Positions 15,835 through 24,281 of a stretch of 37,316 nt of DNA are shown in pieces. How positions within the stretch are numbered: the first letter of the stretch is position 1; each line of letters opens with the position of its first letter. The DNA comes from Candidatus Zixiibacteriota bacterium (GTDB taxonomy: Bacteria > Zixibacteria > MSB-5A5 > GN15 > FEB-12), in contig CP070824.1 of NCBI GenBank assembly GCA_020344395.1, positions 2,227,470-2,264,785 on the forward strand, in the 5' to 3' direction. The notes under the pieces are model-generated. The model had not been told where the DNA came from, searched no databases, and saw only the letters and a list, made by a program, of their open reading frames with translations. The translations under genes and the position numbers were made by a program.

Positions 15835-16623
15835 TCAAGCCTTTCCCATAACACCCAAAAATGACCCGAGCTGTCCGTCCAGGTACCCGGTCGCCCGCTG
15901 CAAAACGTAGGAAAAGATCGGGAGTGAAAAGGCCAGGATCACAAGGCCGGTACCGATCTTCAGCGGAAAGCCAACGATAAACACGTTCATCGTCGGCATC
16001 ATCTTGGCTACGATACCAAGTGCCACATCCGTCAGGAACAGCGTCACCGTCACCGGGGCAACCAGTTTCAGCGCCAGGGTGAAGACATAAAAGCTGTACT
16101 TGATAACTAACTCACCGGCGCTTCCGGCCACGACTACATGACCGGGCGGCATCACCGTGTAGCTGTCCGCAAAGGCGGAGATAATCATGTGATGACCGTT
16201 GATCGTGAGAAAAATCAGCGTGGCTACCACATACCAGAGCTGGCTCATAACCGATTGCTGTGTCTTGCTCGTAGGATCCAGCACCAGGGCCATGGCGAAA
16301 CCAATCTGGTAGCCCACCAGTGAACCGGCCCCGTGAACAGCATAGAACAAGAGCGCAAAAGTGAAACCTATTATGGCACCTATGAATACTTCGCGAAAGG
16401 CAATGCCAAGCAGCTCCGGGAGTGATCTCACTTCGGCCAGATTCGGATCCGGCAGAACAGAGACCAGGATAATCGAGAACAACAGTACCAGCCCGGCCTT
16501 GGCCATCCGGGGCACAGATCGATGTGACAATATCGGCGAGATAACAAACAGCCCGCTGGCACGAAGGAGAATGAGCAGGAAGATCTGTAGCTTGTCTGCA
16601 CCGTAGTTTACGAACTCGAACAA
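15835..16623 (-). CDS. fliR: Flagellar export gate protein FliR
   Basis: This 262-residue integral membrane protein has about six hydrophobic segments typical of FliR, with the family patterns F-x-x-I-L-L-R-A-S-G-L-F, G-A-I-I-G-F, G-x-x-V-G-Y-Q-I-G-F-A-M-A and D-P-x-x-K-T-Q. It forms the FliP5Q4R1 export core. The first in-frame start is TTG at 16623 with GAGGA about 8 nt upstream; the next Met comes only after the first membrane segment. fliR is separated from fliQ by 217 bp, whereas fliP and fliQ are 14 nt apart. The spacing is unusual, the protein is not. Confidence 0.97.
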   Translation of the reverse strand: MFEFVNYGADKLQIFLLILLRASGLFVISPILSHRSVPRMAKAGLVLLFSIILVSVLPDPNLAEVRSLPELLGIAFREVFIGAIIGFTFALLFYAVHGAGSLVGYQIGFAMALVLDPTSKTQQSVMSQLWYVVATLIFLTINGHHMIISAFADSYTVMPPGHVVVAGSAGELVIKYSFYVFTLALKLVAPVTVTLFLTDVALGIVAKMMPTMNVFIVGFPLKIGTGLVILAFSLPIFSYVLQRATGYLDGQLGSFLGVMGKA

Positions 16624-16840
16624 CTCGAAATCCTCGCAATTATCCTTTATCGCCCCACCTTTAATTCAAGTCTTGTGCCGAAGTGAAACGGTTCGAGAAA
16701 TTAGCTTAACTTCTCTATCGCCAGCGACTTAGCTAATGGCCGGCGTCGTGAAATCTCGCCCGCAACTCAGATTGTGGAAATTGTTACCACCGCTGTGGGA
16801 AAATAGTTCAAGGCAAGCGATAATGGTACCGTCAGTCATT
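16624..16840 (-). other. Non-coding gap between fliQ and fliR
   Basis: This is the largest gap inside the flagellar operon. On the minus strand it contains an inverted repeat TTAGCT...AGCTAA (about 16702-16736) and, close to fliR, the string GGCGATAA, which resembles a FliA -10 element. No TAAA lies at the expected -35 distance, and I find no sigma-54 element or open frame of note. It may hold a secondary promoter or be a remnant of a lost gene. Confidence 0.45.
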
Positions 16841-17110
16841 TCAACCTACCAGGCCGGGGATGAGGGTGAAAATGTGGCGGGCAAAATCAGTCAAAGTGTT
16901 GATCATCCAGGGCAGGAAAATTAACAGAGCCAGCGCCACAGCCAGAATCTTGGGCACGAACGTTAATGTCATCTCGTTGATCTGGGTGACAGCCTGGAAG
17001 ACAGATACGATCAGGCCGATGATCAACCCGAACGCCAGCATCGGTCCGGCCACCAGCAAGACAACAGTCAACGCTTCACGACCAATACCTACTACCATCT
17101 GGGGGGTCAT
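16841..17110 (-). CDS. fliQ: Flagellar export gate protein FliQ
   Basis: This 89-residue protein is the standard FliQ length. It has two transmembrane hairpin segments (about residues 12-38 and 50-75) and family patterns G-R-E-A-L-x-V, G-L-I-V-S-V-F-Q-A-V-T-Q-I-N-E-M-T-L-T-F-V-P-K. Four copies join FliP5-FliR in the export gate core. It begins 14 nt after fliP and is followed by a 217-bp gap before fliR. Confidence 0.98.
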   Translation of the reverse strand: MTPQMVVGIGREALTVVLLVAGPMLAFGLIIGLIVSVFQAVTQINEMTLTFVPKILAVALALLIFLPWMINTLTDFARHIFTLIPGLVG

Positions 17111-17124
17111 TACAGTCTACCCTC

Positions 17125-17877
17125 CTATACCTTAAACGACTCAATAAGAGATTTCACCAGCAGGTACCATCCGTCGACAAGAACAAACAGGAGAATCTTG
17201 AATGGCAACGAAACAATAATAGGCGGTAGCATCATCATCCCCATAGATAACAGAACCGATGCCACCACCATGTCGATAACCAAGAACGGAATAAAAATGA
17301 CAAACGCTATTTGAAAGGCCGTGCGCAATTCCGAGATTACGAATCCCGGAATGAGAACGTGCAACGGAACATCATCCGGTGTCTCCGGTTGATCCAGTCC
17401 CGCAATGCTTACAAACAGGGCCAGATCCTGTTCTCTCGTCTGAGCCATCATGAATTTGCGGAAGGGAGCGGCGCTCTTGTCATATGCTTCCTCCCCGCTT
17501 ATTTCACCGTCGAGGTACGGCCTGATACCCTCGTCGTAAGACTTGTTCGCCACCGGTGCCATGACAAAAAACGTCAGAAACAGTGCCAGCCCGACCAGGA
17601 GTTGGTTGGGAGGCATCTGCTGCGCACCCATGGCATGCCTGAGAAACGACAGCACCACGGCAATACGCACAAATGATGTTGCCATGATGAGAAGAGCCGG
17701 AGCCAGTGAAAGCACTGTCAGCAACACCACGATTTGCAGCGTAGTCGACAGATCCGAGGGAGACGTGGCCTCCTCAACTCCAACAGATATCTTGGGGAGA
17801 GACTGCGCCGCGCTCGACGCCGCCAGGATAACTAGAATTATGCCGGCCAACAGAACCGGCCTCAGGGCTTTTTGCAT
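17125..17877 (-). CDS. fliP: Flagellar export gate protein FliP
   Basis: This 250-residue protein has a cleavable signal peptide (about residues 1-24, ending A-S-S-A-A-Q) and four transmembrane segments, as in canonical FliP. Family landmarks include A-T-S-F-V-R-I-x-V-V-L-S-F-L-R-x-A-x-G, Q-x-P-P-N-Q-x-L-x-G-L-A-L-F-L-T-x-F-V-M-x-P, and M-M-M-L-P-P-I-I-V-S-L-P-F-K-I-L-L-F-V near the end. It makes the pentameric ring of the export channel. fliO lies 79 bp upstream. Confidence 0.98.
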   Translation of the reverse strand: MQKALRPVLLAGIILVILAASSAAQSLPKISVGVEEATSPSDLSTTLQIVVLLTVLSLAPALLIMATSFVRIAVVLSFLRHAMGAQQMPPNQLLVGLALFLTFFVMAPVANKSYDEGIRPYLDGEISGEEAYDKSAAPFRKFMMAQTREQDLALFVSIAGLDQPETPDDVPLHVLIPGFVISELRTAFQIAFVIFIPFLVIDMVVASVLLSMGMMMLPPIIVSLPFKILLFVLVDGWYLLVKSLIESFKV

Positions 17878-17956
17878 ATCCTATATCTCTTGTTTCAACA
17901 CCGCAACATCCATGTCACGGTGATTTATCACGGCTACTGACCGTGACTCCTGCCGG

Positions 17957-18535
17957 TCAGCCTTCCTGAGCCGCCGGATCTCGTTGCAGACCAAGCTGCC
18001 GTAGTCTACTAGAAGCACCGCCCAATAGGCGTGCGAAACTACCCGGTTCCTCCTTTTCCGATTCGCCCGCAAGGATCACCGCTGTTTCGTCGGCGTCCAT
18101 TTCCGTAAGGATAGATATCTGAGCGTCCGTGACCCCTACCAGGACCGACCGATCAGCCACTCGGATCAGCGACACGGTCTTCTTGGGGCCGACGTAGGTC
18201 GACTGGATTACCTCAAGCAACGCTTTACGACCGGAGCGGCGCTGGCGAGAGGACATCAGCCGTTTCAGCAGATACAATCCTAAATACACCAATATGATCA
18301 CTACGACCAACGCGCTGATCATCTTGAGCATGCTCCACACCGGAGTTGCAGGTGCAAACCCGGATGAGGATTGACTCGTGCCCGATCCTTCCGCTTCAAC
18401 TTTCTGCCTTTCGCCGGTCGGCACCACGCGATCGGCGGAGACAGGGTCGATGTCGATGATGACCAGGCCGGTGACCGCAAGCACCAGGATGATCGTCACC
18501 ACCACGAACACGTTCCGGTCGCGTTTTTTACTCAT
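17957..18535 (-). CDS. fliO: Flagellar biosynthesis protein FliO
   Basis: This 192-residue protein has an N-terminal hydrophobic segment (about residues 10-27), a Ser/Glu-rich linker, a second transmembrane segment (about 70-92) and then the FliO cytoplasmic domain (L-E-V-I-Q-S-T-Y-V-G-P-K-K-T-V-S-L-I-R-V-A-D-R-S-V-L-V-G-V in broken form across residues 105-135). FliO is an assembly factor for the FliP ring. The start overlaps fliN by 8 bp. Two hydrophobic segments are one more than the simplest FliO; the first is probably a signal anchor. Confidence 0.92.
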   Translation of the reverse strand: MSKKRDRNVFVVVTIILVLAVTGLVIIDIDPVSADRVVPTGERQKVEAEGSGTSQSSSGFAPATPVWSMLKMISALVVVIILVYLGLYLLKRLMSSRQRRSGRKALLEVIQSTYVGPKKTVSLIRVADRSVLVGVTDAQISILTEMDADETAVILAGESEKEEPGSFARLLGGASSRLRQLGLQRDPAAQEG

Positions 18536-19205
18536 CGGCCAGTGCCTTTAGCCGTTCTTCCGGCGTCATCAATTGTGTGATGCGGAGTCCGAAATTCTCG
18601 TCGACAACTACCACTTCACCGCGTGCGACGACCTTGTAGTTTATCAACAGATCGACTGGCTCTCCTGCCAGCTTGTTCAGCTCGACGACCGACCCGGGGC
18701 CAAGCGCGAGAATATCAGATATCGGCATTTTGGTCCGACCCAGTTCAATCGAAACCGGCAAGTCCACGTCCATGAGCAGGTCGATGTTACGCGGTTCCGG
18801 ACTGGAAGCAGGCTCCTGCAACTGCTGGAACTCGACGCTGGACACAGGTGCCGATCCAAAATTGATATCATCGGGCGAACCCGCCGCGTCTTCCTCAGGC
18901 AGATCCTCCAGCATTGCCATCATGGCTGCCTCTGCCTCCGGATCGTTGGCATCTCTGTCATTAACAGCTTCGGACTCGTCGCTCTCCACCGATGGCTGTT
19001 CTCCGGGAGTCTCGACGAGTTCGTCGGCAGGCGCGTCGCCAACGGCCTCAGCCTCTGGACTTGCCTCCGCCTCTTCTACCGCCGGTTTGTCCTCTTCCGC
19101 CACAGGCGACTCGCTGGAATCATCGACTGCCTCTGGCCGGTCCGCCGACACATTCTCCGACGGTTCAGCGTCCGGGGACATTTCCATGTCCTTCTCGTCA
19201 GTCAT
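18528..19205 (-). CDS. fliN: Flagellar motor switch protein FliN with long acidic N-terminal region
   Basis: This 225-residue protein has a C-terminal SpoA domain (about residues 141-220; D-V-x-L-P-V-S-I-E-L-G-R-T, L-G-P-G-S-V-V-E-L-N-K-L, V-D-L-L-I-N, A-R-G-E-V-V-V-V-D-E-N-F-G-L-R-I) typical of FliN, the C-ring switch component that also binds FliH. The first about 115 residues are extremely acidic (Glu, Asp, Ala, Ser, Pro) and low-complexity, unlike the short N-terminus of enteric FliN and without the CheC-like domain of FliY. It overlaps fliM and fliO by 8 bp each, indicating translational coupling. Confidence 0.96.
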   Translation of the reverse strand: MTDEKDMEMSPDAEPSENVSADRPEAVDDSSESPVAEEDKPAVEEAEASPEAEAVGDAPADELVETPGEQPSVESDESEAVNDRDANDPEAEAAMMAMLEDLPEEDAAGSPDDINFGSAPVSSVEFQQLQEPASSPEPRNIDLLMDVDLPVSIELGRTKMPISDILALGPGSVVELNKLAGEPVDLLINYKVVARGEVVVVDENFGLRITQLMTPEERLKALADE

Positions 19206-20202
19206 TCTCCATCTCCTCGCTTACATTGTCGTGTATTTCGATTACCTGGAAGGCGCGCTTCTTTCCGCTGACGCCGGGACTGGCAATCATCTTCTTCTTC
19301 CTGTTGACACAAATATCTATGCTCTCGCTGATTTTCTTCTCGGAAGGGACTACATCACCAACCTTCAGATTCATGAAATCCTGCATCTTCAGCTTCGTCT
19401 GAAGAAGCTCCGCGGATACAAAGGTCGGGACCTGTTTCACGTTGTGGATATTCGTCTGGCGGTCGGAGTCCTGTGCTTTTTTCTTGGTGGCATCGATCCA
19501 GTTCTGCGCCGAGAGCTTACCCACGATCGGTTCGAGAGAAACGTACGGATAACAAATGGTAAGCAATCCGGTCGACTGGAAGAGACGTGCCTGAAATGAA
19601 ATCACCACAACTGTTTCACCGGGCGGCACGATCTGGATGAACTGCGGATTTGTTTCGAAGCTCTTCTGATCAATATTGATCTGAACCAGGTGCTCCCACG
19701 ATTTGGTGAGTTCACCGTATAGCCGCTGGACCAGACGGGACAGCACCGACCGCTCGATCCCGGTCAGTTCTCTTTCCGTCTCCAGAGTCTTGCCGTGCCC
19801 GCCGAACATGCGATCAATCACCGCGAACGACAGGGTCGGGTTGAAATCCACCAGACACACCGCGTCCAGCGGCTCCGCCGAAAACGTGTATGTGCACGAC
19901 GGCGACACCAGTGACATGATGAACTCCGAATAGGTGATCTGGTCGACCGAAACCAGATCCACATCGACAATGGTCCGAAGCACCGCTGACAACATTGATC
20001 CGAAATGCCCGGCGAAGTTGTCGTGAAGGTTCTCCAGTGTCCTGATCTGATCTTTGGAGACCCGGTTGGGATGCTTGAAGTCGTAGGCAACGACCGACCG
20101 AAGATTCTCCTCCCGGTATTCGGCACCCCTCGGCTCCTCATCGCCTGCTGTGACGGTCGTCAACAGGGCATCAATTTCATCCTGTGAAAGAATCTTGGCC
20201 AC
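19198..20202 (-). CDS. fliM: Flagellar motor switch protein FliM
   Basis: This 334-residue protein has an N-terminal CheY-P-binding peptide (I-L-S-Q-D-E-I-D-A-L-L), a middle CheC-like domain (about residues 45-235) with the M-F-G-G-H-G-K motif, and a C-terminal SpoA domain (about 250-325). FliM forms the C-ring wall with FliN and sets rotation direction when phosphorylated CheY binds. Retention of the N-terminal peptide implies a CheY acts on this motor; the two receivers encoded at 2797-3691 are candidates but not proven. Gaps are 10 nt to fliL and an 8-bp overlap with fliN. Confidence 0.98.
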   Translation of the reverse strand: MAKILSQDEIDALLTTVTAGDEEPRGAEYREENLRSVVAYDFKHPNRVSKDQIRTLENLHDNFAGHFGSMLSAVLRTIVDVDLVSVDQITYSEFIMSLVSPSCTYTFSAEPLDAVCLVDFNPTLSFAVIDRMFGGHGKTLETERELTGIERSVLSRLVQRLYGELTKSWEHLVQINIDQKSFETNPQFIQIVPPGETVVVISFQARLFQSTGLLTICYPYVSLEPIVGKLSAQNWIDATKKKAQDSDRQTNIHNVKQVPTFVSAELLQTKLKMQDFMNLKVGDVVPSEKKISESIDICVNRKKKMIASPGVSGKKRAFQVIEIHDNVSEEMEND

Positions 20203-20212
20203 GTCTTAATCC

Positions 20213-20809
20213 CTATTGAAGCACGAAGTCCGTATAGTAGACTCCTTCTATTTCATCCGTATCCAGCAACTGCGAGACACGCTTCTTGATTTGGTAGCGT
20301 ATTACTTCCTTCTGCTTGACGTCCGTTAACTGGGCCACCGTCTTGGAGGACAGAATGGTGATCAGGGCATCGCGCACCAGCGGCTCCCGGCCCTCGAATT
20401 CCTGGGCCATTTCCGCCGACGCAAGATCGAAGCCGAACGACACAGAAAGGAATCTCGACCCTCCAGTGCCGGCCGGGTTGACCACTATATCCTGAATACT
20501 GTAGACCACGGACTGGCTGGCCTCACCCTGGCCCTTCCTGCTCTTCTTCTTCGGCTTGGGTTTTGGCTTTTCCTCCGGCTCCTTATCGTTGGCCGCCGCG
20601 ACTTCCTCGGTGTCGGTAGTCGACCCGCCGTCCGATCCCGCCATCATGGGGCGAACCACAAAGAGCGCGAGCACTATCCCCAGCAGGACTACACCCAGAC
20701 CGATACCGCCGAACAAGAACAGCTTACTGTTCCCCCCCCTTTCAGTTCCTTCCTCGGCAACTGTTTCCTCTCCAACTTCAACCGTCGTTTTTTCATCATC
20801 CGCAGGCAT
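20213..20809 (-). CDS. fliL: Flagellar basal-body-associated protein FliL
   Basis: This 198-residue single-pass membrane protein has a cytoplasmic acidic N-terminus (1-26), a transmembrane segment (about 28-50), a Lys/Glu-rich linker, and the periplasmic FliL domain (about 100-198; Y-S-I-Q-D-I-V-V-N-P-A-G-T, R-F-L-S-V-S-F-G-F-D, V-R-D-A-L-I-T-I-L-S-S-K-T). FliL surrounds the stator and stabilises it. It starts 12 nt after flbD and ends 10 nt before fliM. Confidence 0.96.
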   Translation of the reverse strand: MPADDEKTTVEVGEETVAEEGTERGGNSKLFLFGGIGLGVVLLGIVLALFVVRPMMAGSDGGSTTDTEEVAAANDKEPEEKPKPKPKKKSRKGQGEASQSVVYSIQDIVVNPAGTGGSRFLSVSFGFDLASAEMAQEFEGREPLVRDALITILSSKTVAQLTDVKQKEVIRYQIKKRVSQLLDTDEIEGVYYTDFVLQ

Positions 20810-20821
20810 AGCATACTCCCG

Positions 20822-21037
20822 TCAACTGGCGGCGTCGGGACCCGGAGTCAGGCTCCGGGTCGTCGACATCCGCTTGAAATCGGCCACTCGATCGATGATC
20901 TGGTCGATCGTCTCCTTGACCATGATCTTCTTGCCCGTGGTAAGGGTTATCATGGTCTCCGGGATCGACTCCAGAAACTCAATCAGGTCGGCGTTTATGA
21001 CCACTTGCGCGTCGTTTATCCGCGTTACTCGTATCAT
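20822..21037 (-). CDS. flbD: FlbD family small flagellar protein
   Basis: This 71-residue protein matches the FlbD/YlzI family found between flgE and the stator or fliL genes: M-I-x-V-T-R-I-N, then N-A-D-L-I-E-F-L-E, and T-x-T-T-G-K-K-I-x-V-K-E-T near residues 31-44. The biochemical role is unknown. It should not be confused with the unrelated Caulobacter transcription factor of the same name. Placement 5 nt after flgE and 12 nt before fliL is the family's normal context. Confidence 0.93.
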   Translation of the reverse strand: MIRVTRINDAQVVINADLIEFLESIPETMITLTTGKKIMVKETIDQIIDRVADFKRMSTTRSLTPGPDAAS

Positions 21038-21042
21038 CTAAG

Positions 21043-23046
21043 TTATCTCTTCAAGTTCACCAGTTCATCCAGCATGCTATCGGATGTAGTGATGATCCTG
21101 GCATTGGCCTGAAAACCACGCTGAGCTGTGATCATGCCCGTGAATTCCTGGGCAATATCAACAGCCGATGACTCCAGCGTTCCGGATGTAATCTCACCTG
21201 CGATGGTGGCGCCGGCGATCCCTTCTATGGCGTCACCGGAGTTGGCCGAGGTCTGGTAGAATGAACGTCCGGCCTTGCGCAAGCCGGCCTGGTTCGTGAA
21301 ATCGGCCAGCATTATCTGCGCCAGGATTCGGCTGACACCATTTGAGAAGATGCCCGAGATATTTCCGCTCTGATCGATGGAAATGTTCTCGAGAACGCCC
21401 AGACCGTACCCGTCCTGCTGGACAAAGGTGGCGTCGTGCCTTCCTGAGGCAAATTGCGTCAAACCATCATATTCGCCGATGGTGCCGGCATCGTAGGCGA
21501 TCCGCATGATGCTCGCGCCGTTGCGCGGGTCGATGGTAACTGCTGTGGCGCCGCCGAAATACTCGAATGAGTTCAGGGAGCCGTCACTGTTGAAAGAGAC
21601 AAAACCGGTCTCACCACCGGTAATCACCTCGATGCCCGTCAACGAAGTTGTCCATTCCCAGCGGTTATCCACGATTGATTTGAAAAACTCTATCATAAGA
21701 GTGTGTTTACCGCCAAGTGAATCGAAAACGTTAATCGATGTTGACCACAGAGTTGGATCCGTCTGAACGATCAGATCGCCCGCCGTGGCACTGATCCCGT
21801 TCGGCGAAGTCAAGATTACACCGCCGCCACCCAGCCCGTCCAGACCGGTCACCAGGCCGGTAGTGTCATTGAATATGAGGTCCAGCGTGGTCATAACCGG
21901 ACCTGCAGCCGCCCCATAACCACGATCGGGCAGGAAAGTGTCAGTGGCGACAAAAGTCGAAGCCGCGCCGCCAGTCGAACTGATCCGCGATCCTACTCCG
22001 GAAACACCAAAGATCACTCCGAGGATATTCCCGGCCGTTGCTCCTCCGCCGGCTCCTGTTGTTAATTGACCATCCACTGCAGCCAGTGAATCAAAATAGT
22101 AGTCCGACGGGGCACCCGCCTTGTCTCGCACTATCTGGATTTCGCCGCCGGTAAGAGAGGCTGTCACACCGTTGATCTGATTGATGAAGTTAACTAAGTC
22201 GCCGACAGTCGTTGAGCTATCCAGACCGTCAATTCTCTGCTCGGTGCCGCCGTCCACAGATAGGCCGAAGTCATCGAATATGGTCACCCCAAGGTCGCCC
22301 AGTGTCATGCTGGCCCCCAGGTTTCCTATCAATCCGCCGGTCCCGTCATTGCCGACATTGCTGCCGGTGAAGGATGACTGAACGGCCTGCGCTCCGGTGA
22401 TCGTTATCGTGTGCGTACCGCCAACCCCATCCACGGCTTTCCCGCTGACCTGATCGATGCCGGAAGTTCCGGAGCTAATAAGATGGGGCCAGGAATCGGT
22501 GGCCGTTGCATTGATGTTTTTGGCCAGCGTCACCAGTTCCGTCGGCTTGGCCGGATCCTGCTGACCGAACGGCAGCGTTATGTTTTCGATAACGGCTATC
22601 GACGGAATGACCCCGCTGGCATCGGCCAGCTTACCCTGGACAAACAGACCGGTCGACGGGTCGACCAGGTTTGAGTCGGCGTCAAAGCCGAAACCGCCTG
22701 CCCGGGTGTAGAACGTATTTCCATTGTTATCAGCCAGGATAAAGAATCCTGCCCCCTGAATGGCCAGGTCAGTGATCTGACCGGTGGTTTCCAGACCACC
22801 CTGCAGGAACATGTTGTCAATTGCTGCCACCTGCATTCCCAGACCCAGTTGCTGCGGGTTGGTTCCGCCGGTCACCGCACTCGGCCGACCGGCCCCCTTG
22901 AACGTCTGAACCAACGCCTCCTGGAAATTAACGCGACCAGGTTTGTATCCGATCGTGTTGACATTGGCGATATTGTTGCCAATGACATTCATCTTCACCT
23001 GGTGGTTCTTCAGACCGGACACGCCGGCAAATAATGAACCCATCAT
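21043..23046 (-). CDS. flgE: Flagellar hook protein FlgE
   Basis: This 667-residue protein begins with the rod/hook N-terminal motif (S-L-F-A-G-V-S-G-L, then N-V-I-G-N-N-I-A-N-V-N-T-I-G-Y-K) and ends with the conserved C-terminal helix (F-T-G-M-I-T-A-Q-R-G-F-Q-A-N-A-R-I-I-T-T-S-D). Between them lies a Gly/Thr/Ser/Asp-rich surface region of about 450 residues, making it longer than enteric FlgE (about 400). Two adjacent ATG codons are preceded by a near-perfect AGGAGGT, consistent with the high output a hook needs, and by a hairpin at 23081-23103. TIGR02530-type and flgD genes precede it. Confidence 0.97.
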   Translation of the reverse strand: MMGSLFAGVSGLKNHQVKMNVIGNNIANVNTIGYKPGRVNFQEALVQTFKGAGRPSAVTGGTNPQQLGLGMQVAAIDNMFLQGGLETTGQITDLAIQGAGFFILADNNGNTFYTRAGGFGFDADSNLVDPSTGLFVQGKLADASGVIPSIAVIENITLPFGQQDPAKPTELVTLAKNINATATDSWPHLISSGTSGIDQVSGKAVDGVGGTHTITITGAQAVQSSFTGSNVGNDGTGGLIGNLGASMTLGDLGVTIFDDFGLSVDGGTEQRIDGLDSSTTVGDLVNFINQINGVTASLTGGEIQIVRDKAGAPSDYYFDSLAAVDGQLTTGAGGGATAGNILGVIFGVSGVGSRISSTGGAASTFVATDTFLPDRGYGAAAGPVMTTLDLIFNDTTGLVTGLDGLGGGGVILTSPNGISATAGDLIVQTDPTLWSTSINVFDSLGGKHTLMIEFFKSIVDNRWEWTTSLTGIEVITGGETGFVSFNSDGSLNSFEYFGGATAVTIDPRNGASIMRIAYDAGTIGEYDGLTQFASGRHDATFVQQDGYGLGVLENISIDQSGNISGIFSNGVSRILAQIMLADFTNQAGLRKAGRSFYQTSANSGDAIEGIAGATIAGEITSGTLESSAVDIAQEFTGMITAQRGFQANARIITTSDSMLDELVNLKR

Positions 23047-23080
23047 TTTTAGGTTACCTCCTCGCGGTTACGCAAGGTCT

Positions 23081-23103
23081 CCCCATCTCTTATGGGGACC
23101 GAC
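23081..23103 (-). promoter_or_regulatory. Hairpin in the leader upstream of flgE
   Basis: On the minus strand GGTCCCCAT-AAGAG-ATGGGGAGACC folds into a roughly 9-bp stem with a 2-nt bulge, about 35 nt before the flgE start. No T-run follows, so termination is unlikely. It is better explained as an mRNA-stabilising or processing hairpin that separates the highly needed hook message from upstream genes. The strong ribosome-binding site AGGAGGT follows it. Confidence 0.45.
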
Positions 23104-23140
23104 CCTGTACCTTGTTTATATGTTAGCTTACAATCTGTCA

Positions 23141-23539
23141 TCACAGTATCACAGCCGAGTCAATTGAGGTCACAACACCGTCCCGGAGATTCTCGCGATC
23201 GAACACCGTCACCACCGTTCGGTTCTTCACCGACACCACCAGCGCCGTATCATCCAGAAGCACGAGGGTTTCCCGTGAACCTTTCCCCGACGCTTTATCA
23301 ATAGCGCCAGCGATTCGGCCCAGTTGATCGTCGGTTAACTCGATTTTGCGTGAAAACAGCCTGCGTGAGGCGTGTTTCGAAAACGACACCGACCGGTCGG
23401 CCGCCAGTTCCCGGGAGAACATCTCGCGGAATGACTTGCCGTCCGACTCGTTGGCCGTCCTGGGTAGTCGACCACGCTCGGCGATCTCCAGCAAGTTGAC
23501 CGGTCGCTGATAGTTGGCTACACTCACACCTTCTGACAT
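23141..23539 (-). CDS. TIGR02530-type flagellar operon protein
   Basis: This 132-residue protein matches the flagellar operon protein family found next to flgD and flgE in many non-enteric bacteria. Landmarks are F-S-K-H-A-S-R-R-L-F-S-R (about residues 53-64), I-E-L-T-D-D-Q-L-G-R-I, a K-G-S-R-E-T-L-V-L-L-D-D-T-A-L-V-V-S-V-K-N-R-T-V-V-T strand pair (split here for description) and a terminal S-I-D-S-A-V-I-L. No biochemical function is assigned to the family; a hook-assembly accessory role is inferred from position. It lies 34 nt after flgD and 94 bp before flgE. Confidence 0.9.
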   Translation of the reverse strand: MSEGVSVANYQRPVNLLEIAERGRLPRTANESDGKSFREMFSRELAADRSVSFSKHASRRLFSRKIELTDDQLGRIAGAIDKASGKGSRETLVLLDDTALVVSVKNRTVVTVFDRENLRDGVVTSIDSAVIL

Positions 23540-23573
23540 ACTCTGATCTCTCCTTCACTCACCCGGTGATTCG

Positions 23574-24269
23574 TTATTCCCCGCCACTGCTGCCGCCCGG
23601 CTCACCCACGGTTTTCACATCGCCCAGAGCGATTTCCGTCCCGTCGACCATCAGAAAGGCGACACCGTCCCGGTAAATGACCGATGACACCACACCGATC
23701 AAGGAAAGACGCGGCGTCATCGACGAACCGGCTAATGATGTCCCGCTCGCACTTACCGTGTAGAAGCCTTCTGCTACTCGATTGCCGCGCTCGTCTTTCC
23801 CATCCCACTGGACGTTCCCGTTACCGGCGTTTGCATCTTCGACCGTTAATGTACGAACCACATTTCCTTCGGCATCAATGATCTGGAATTCGAGCATCCT
23901 GGCCGGCTCTGAACAATAGTATGAAACGGTCGGCTGGTTCTGATCGTTAAGGTAGACGCCCGAAAAATCAGCTTCGATCTCCCGGCCGATGAAGCCAGCC
24001 GCCATTACGTTATTCATTGACTGCATTTGCAGATAATCCCACTGATTGGACGCCTCTATTCCGCTGGCGATGTTGCTCATCTGTTCCAGTGTCGAGAACT
24101 GCGCCAGTTGTGCGATGAAATCCTCGTCCTCCATCGGTTTCAGCGGGTCCTGGTGACGAAGTTTCGTAACCATCAATTGAAGAAAATCGTCCTTCCCCAG
24201 CACGCGCTGGGATCCGGTGGCCTTCGCACTGCCATCCGGATTAGTCTGAATAGGAGATATGAACGACAT
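23574..24269 (-). CDS. flgD: Flagellar hook cap / assembly protein FlgD
   Basis: This 231-residue protein has the FlgD N-terminal motif ([20 protein letters not shown], residues about 24-43; [17 protein letters not shown]) followed by a FlgD-Ig/TUDOR-like beta part with the insertion [17 protein letters not shown]. FlgD caps the growing hook. It lies 12 nt after fliK. The length is usual and no motif is missing. Confidence 0.97.
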   Translation of the reverse strand: MSFISPIQTNPDGSAKATGSQRVLGKDDFLQLMVTKLRHQDPLKPMEDEDFIAQLAQFSTLEQMSNIASGIEASNQWDYLQMQSMNNVMAAGFIGREIEADFSGVYLNDQNQPTVSYYCSEPARMLEFQIIDAEGNVVRTLTVEDANAGNGNVQWDGKDERGNRVAEGFYTVSASGTSLAGSSMTPRLSLIGVVSSVIYRDGVAFLMVDGTEIALGDVKTVGEPGGSSGGE

Positions 24270-24281
24270 GTTTAAGGCCTC

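Noticed and set aside
18673-19599. 308-codon open frame on the plus strand opposite fliN/fliM
   Set aside because: It is an antisense shadow of the acidic, Ala/Ser-rich fliN codons, composed of Ser-rich low-complexity sequence with no domain; fliN and fliM are certain.
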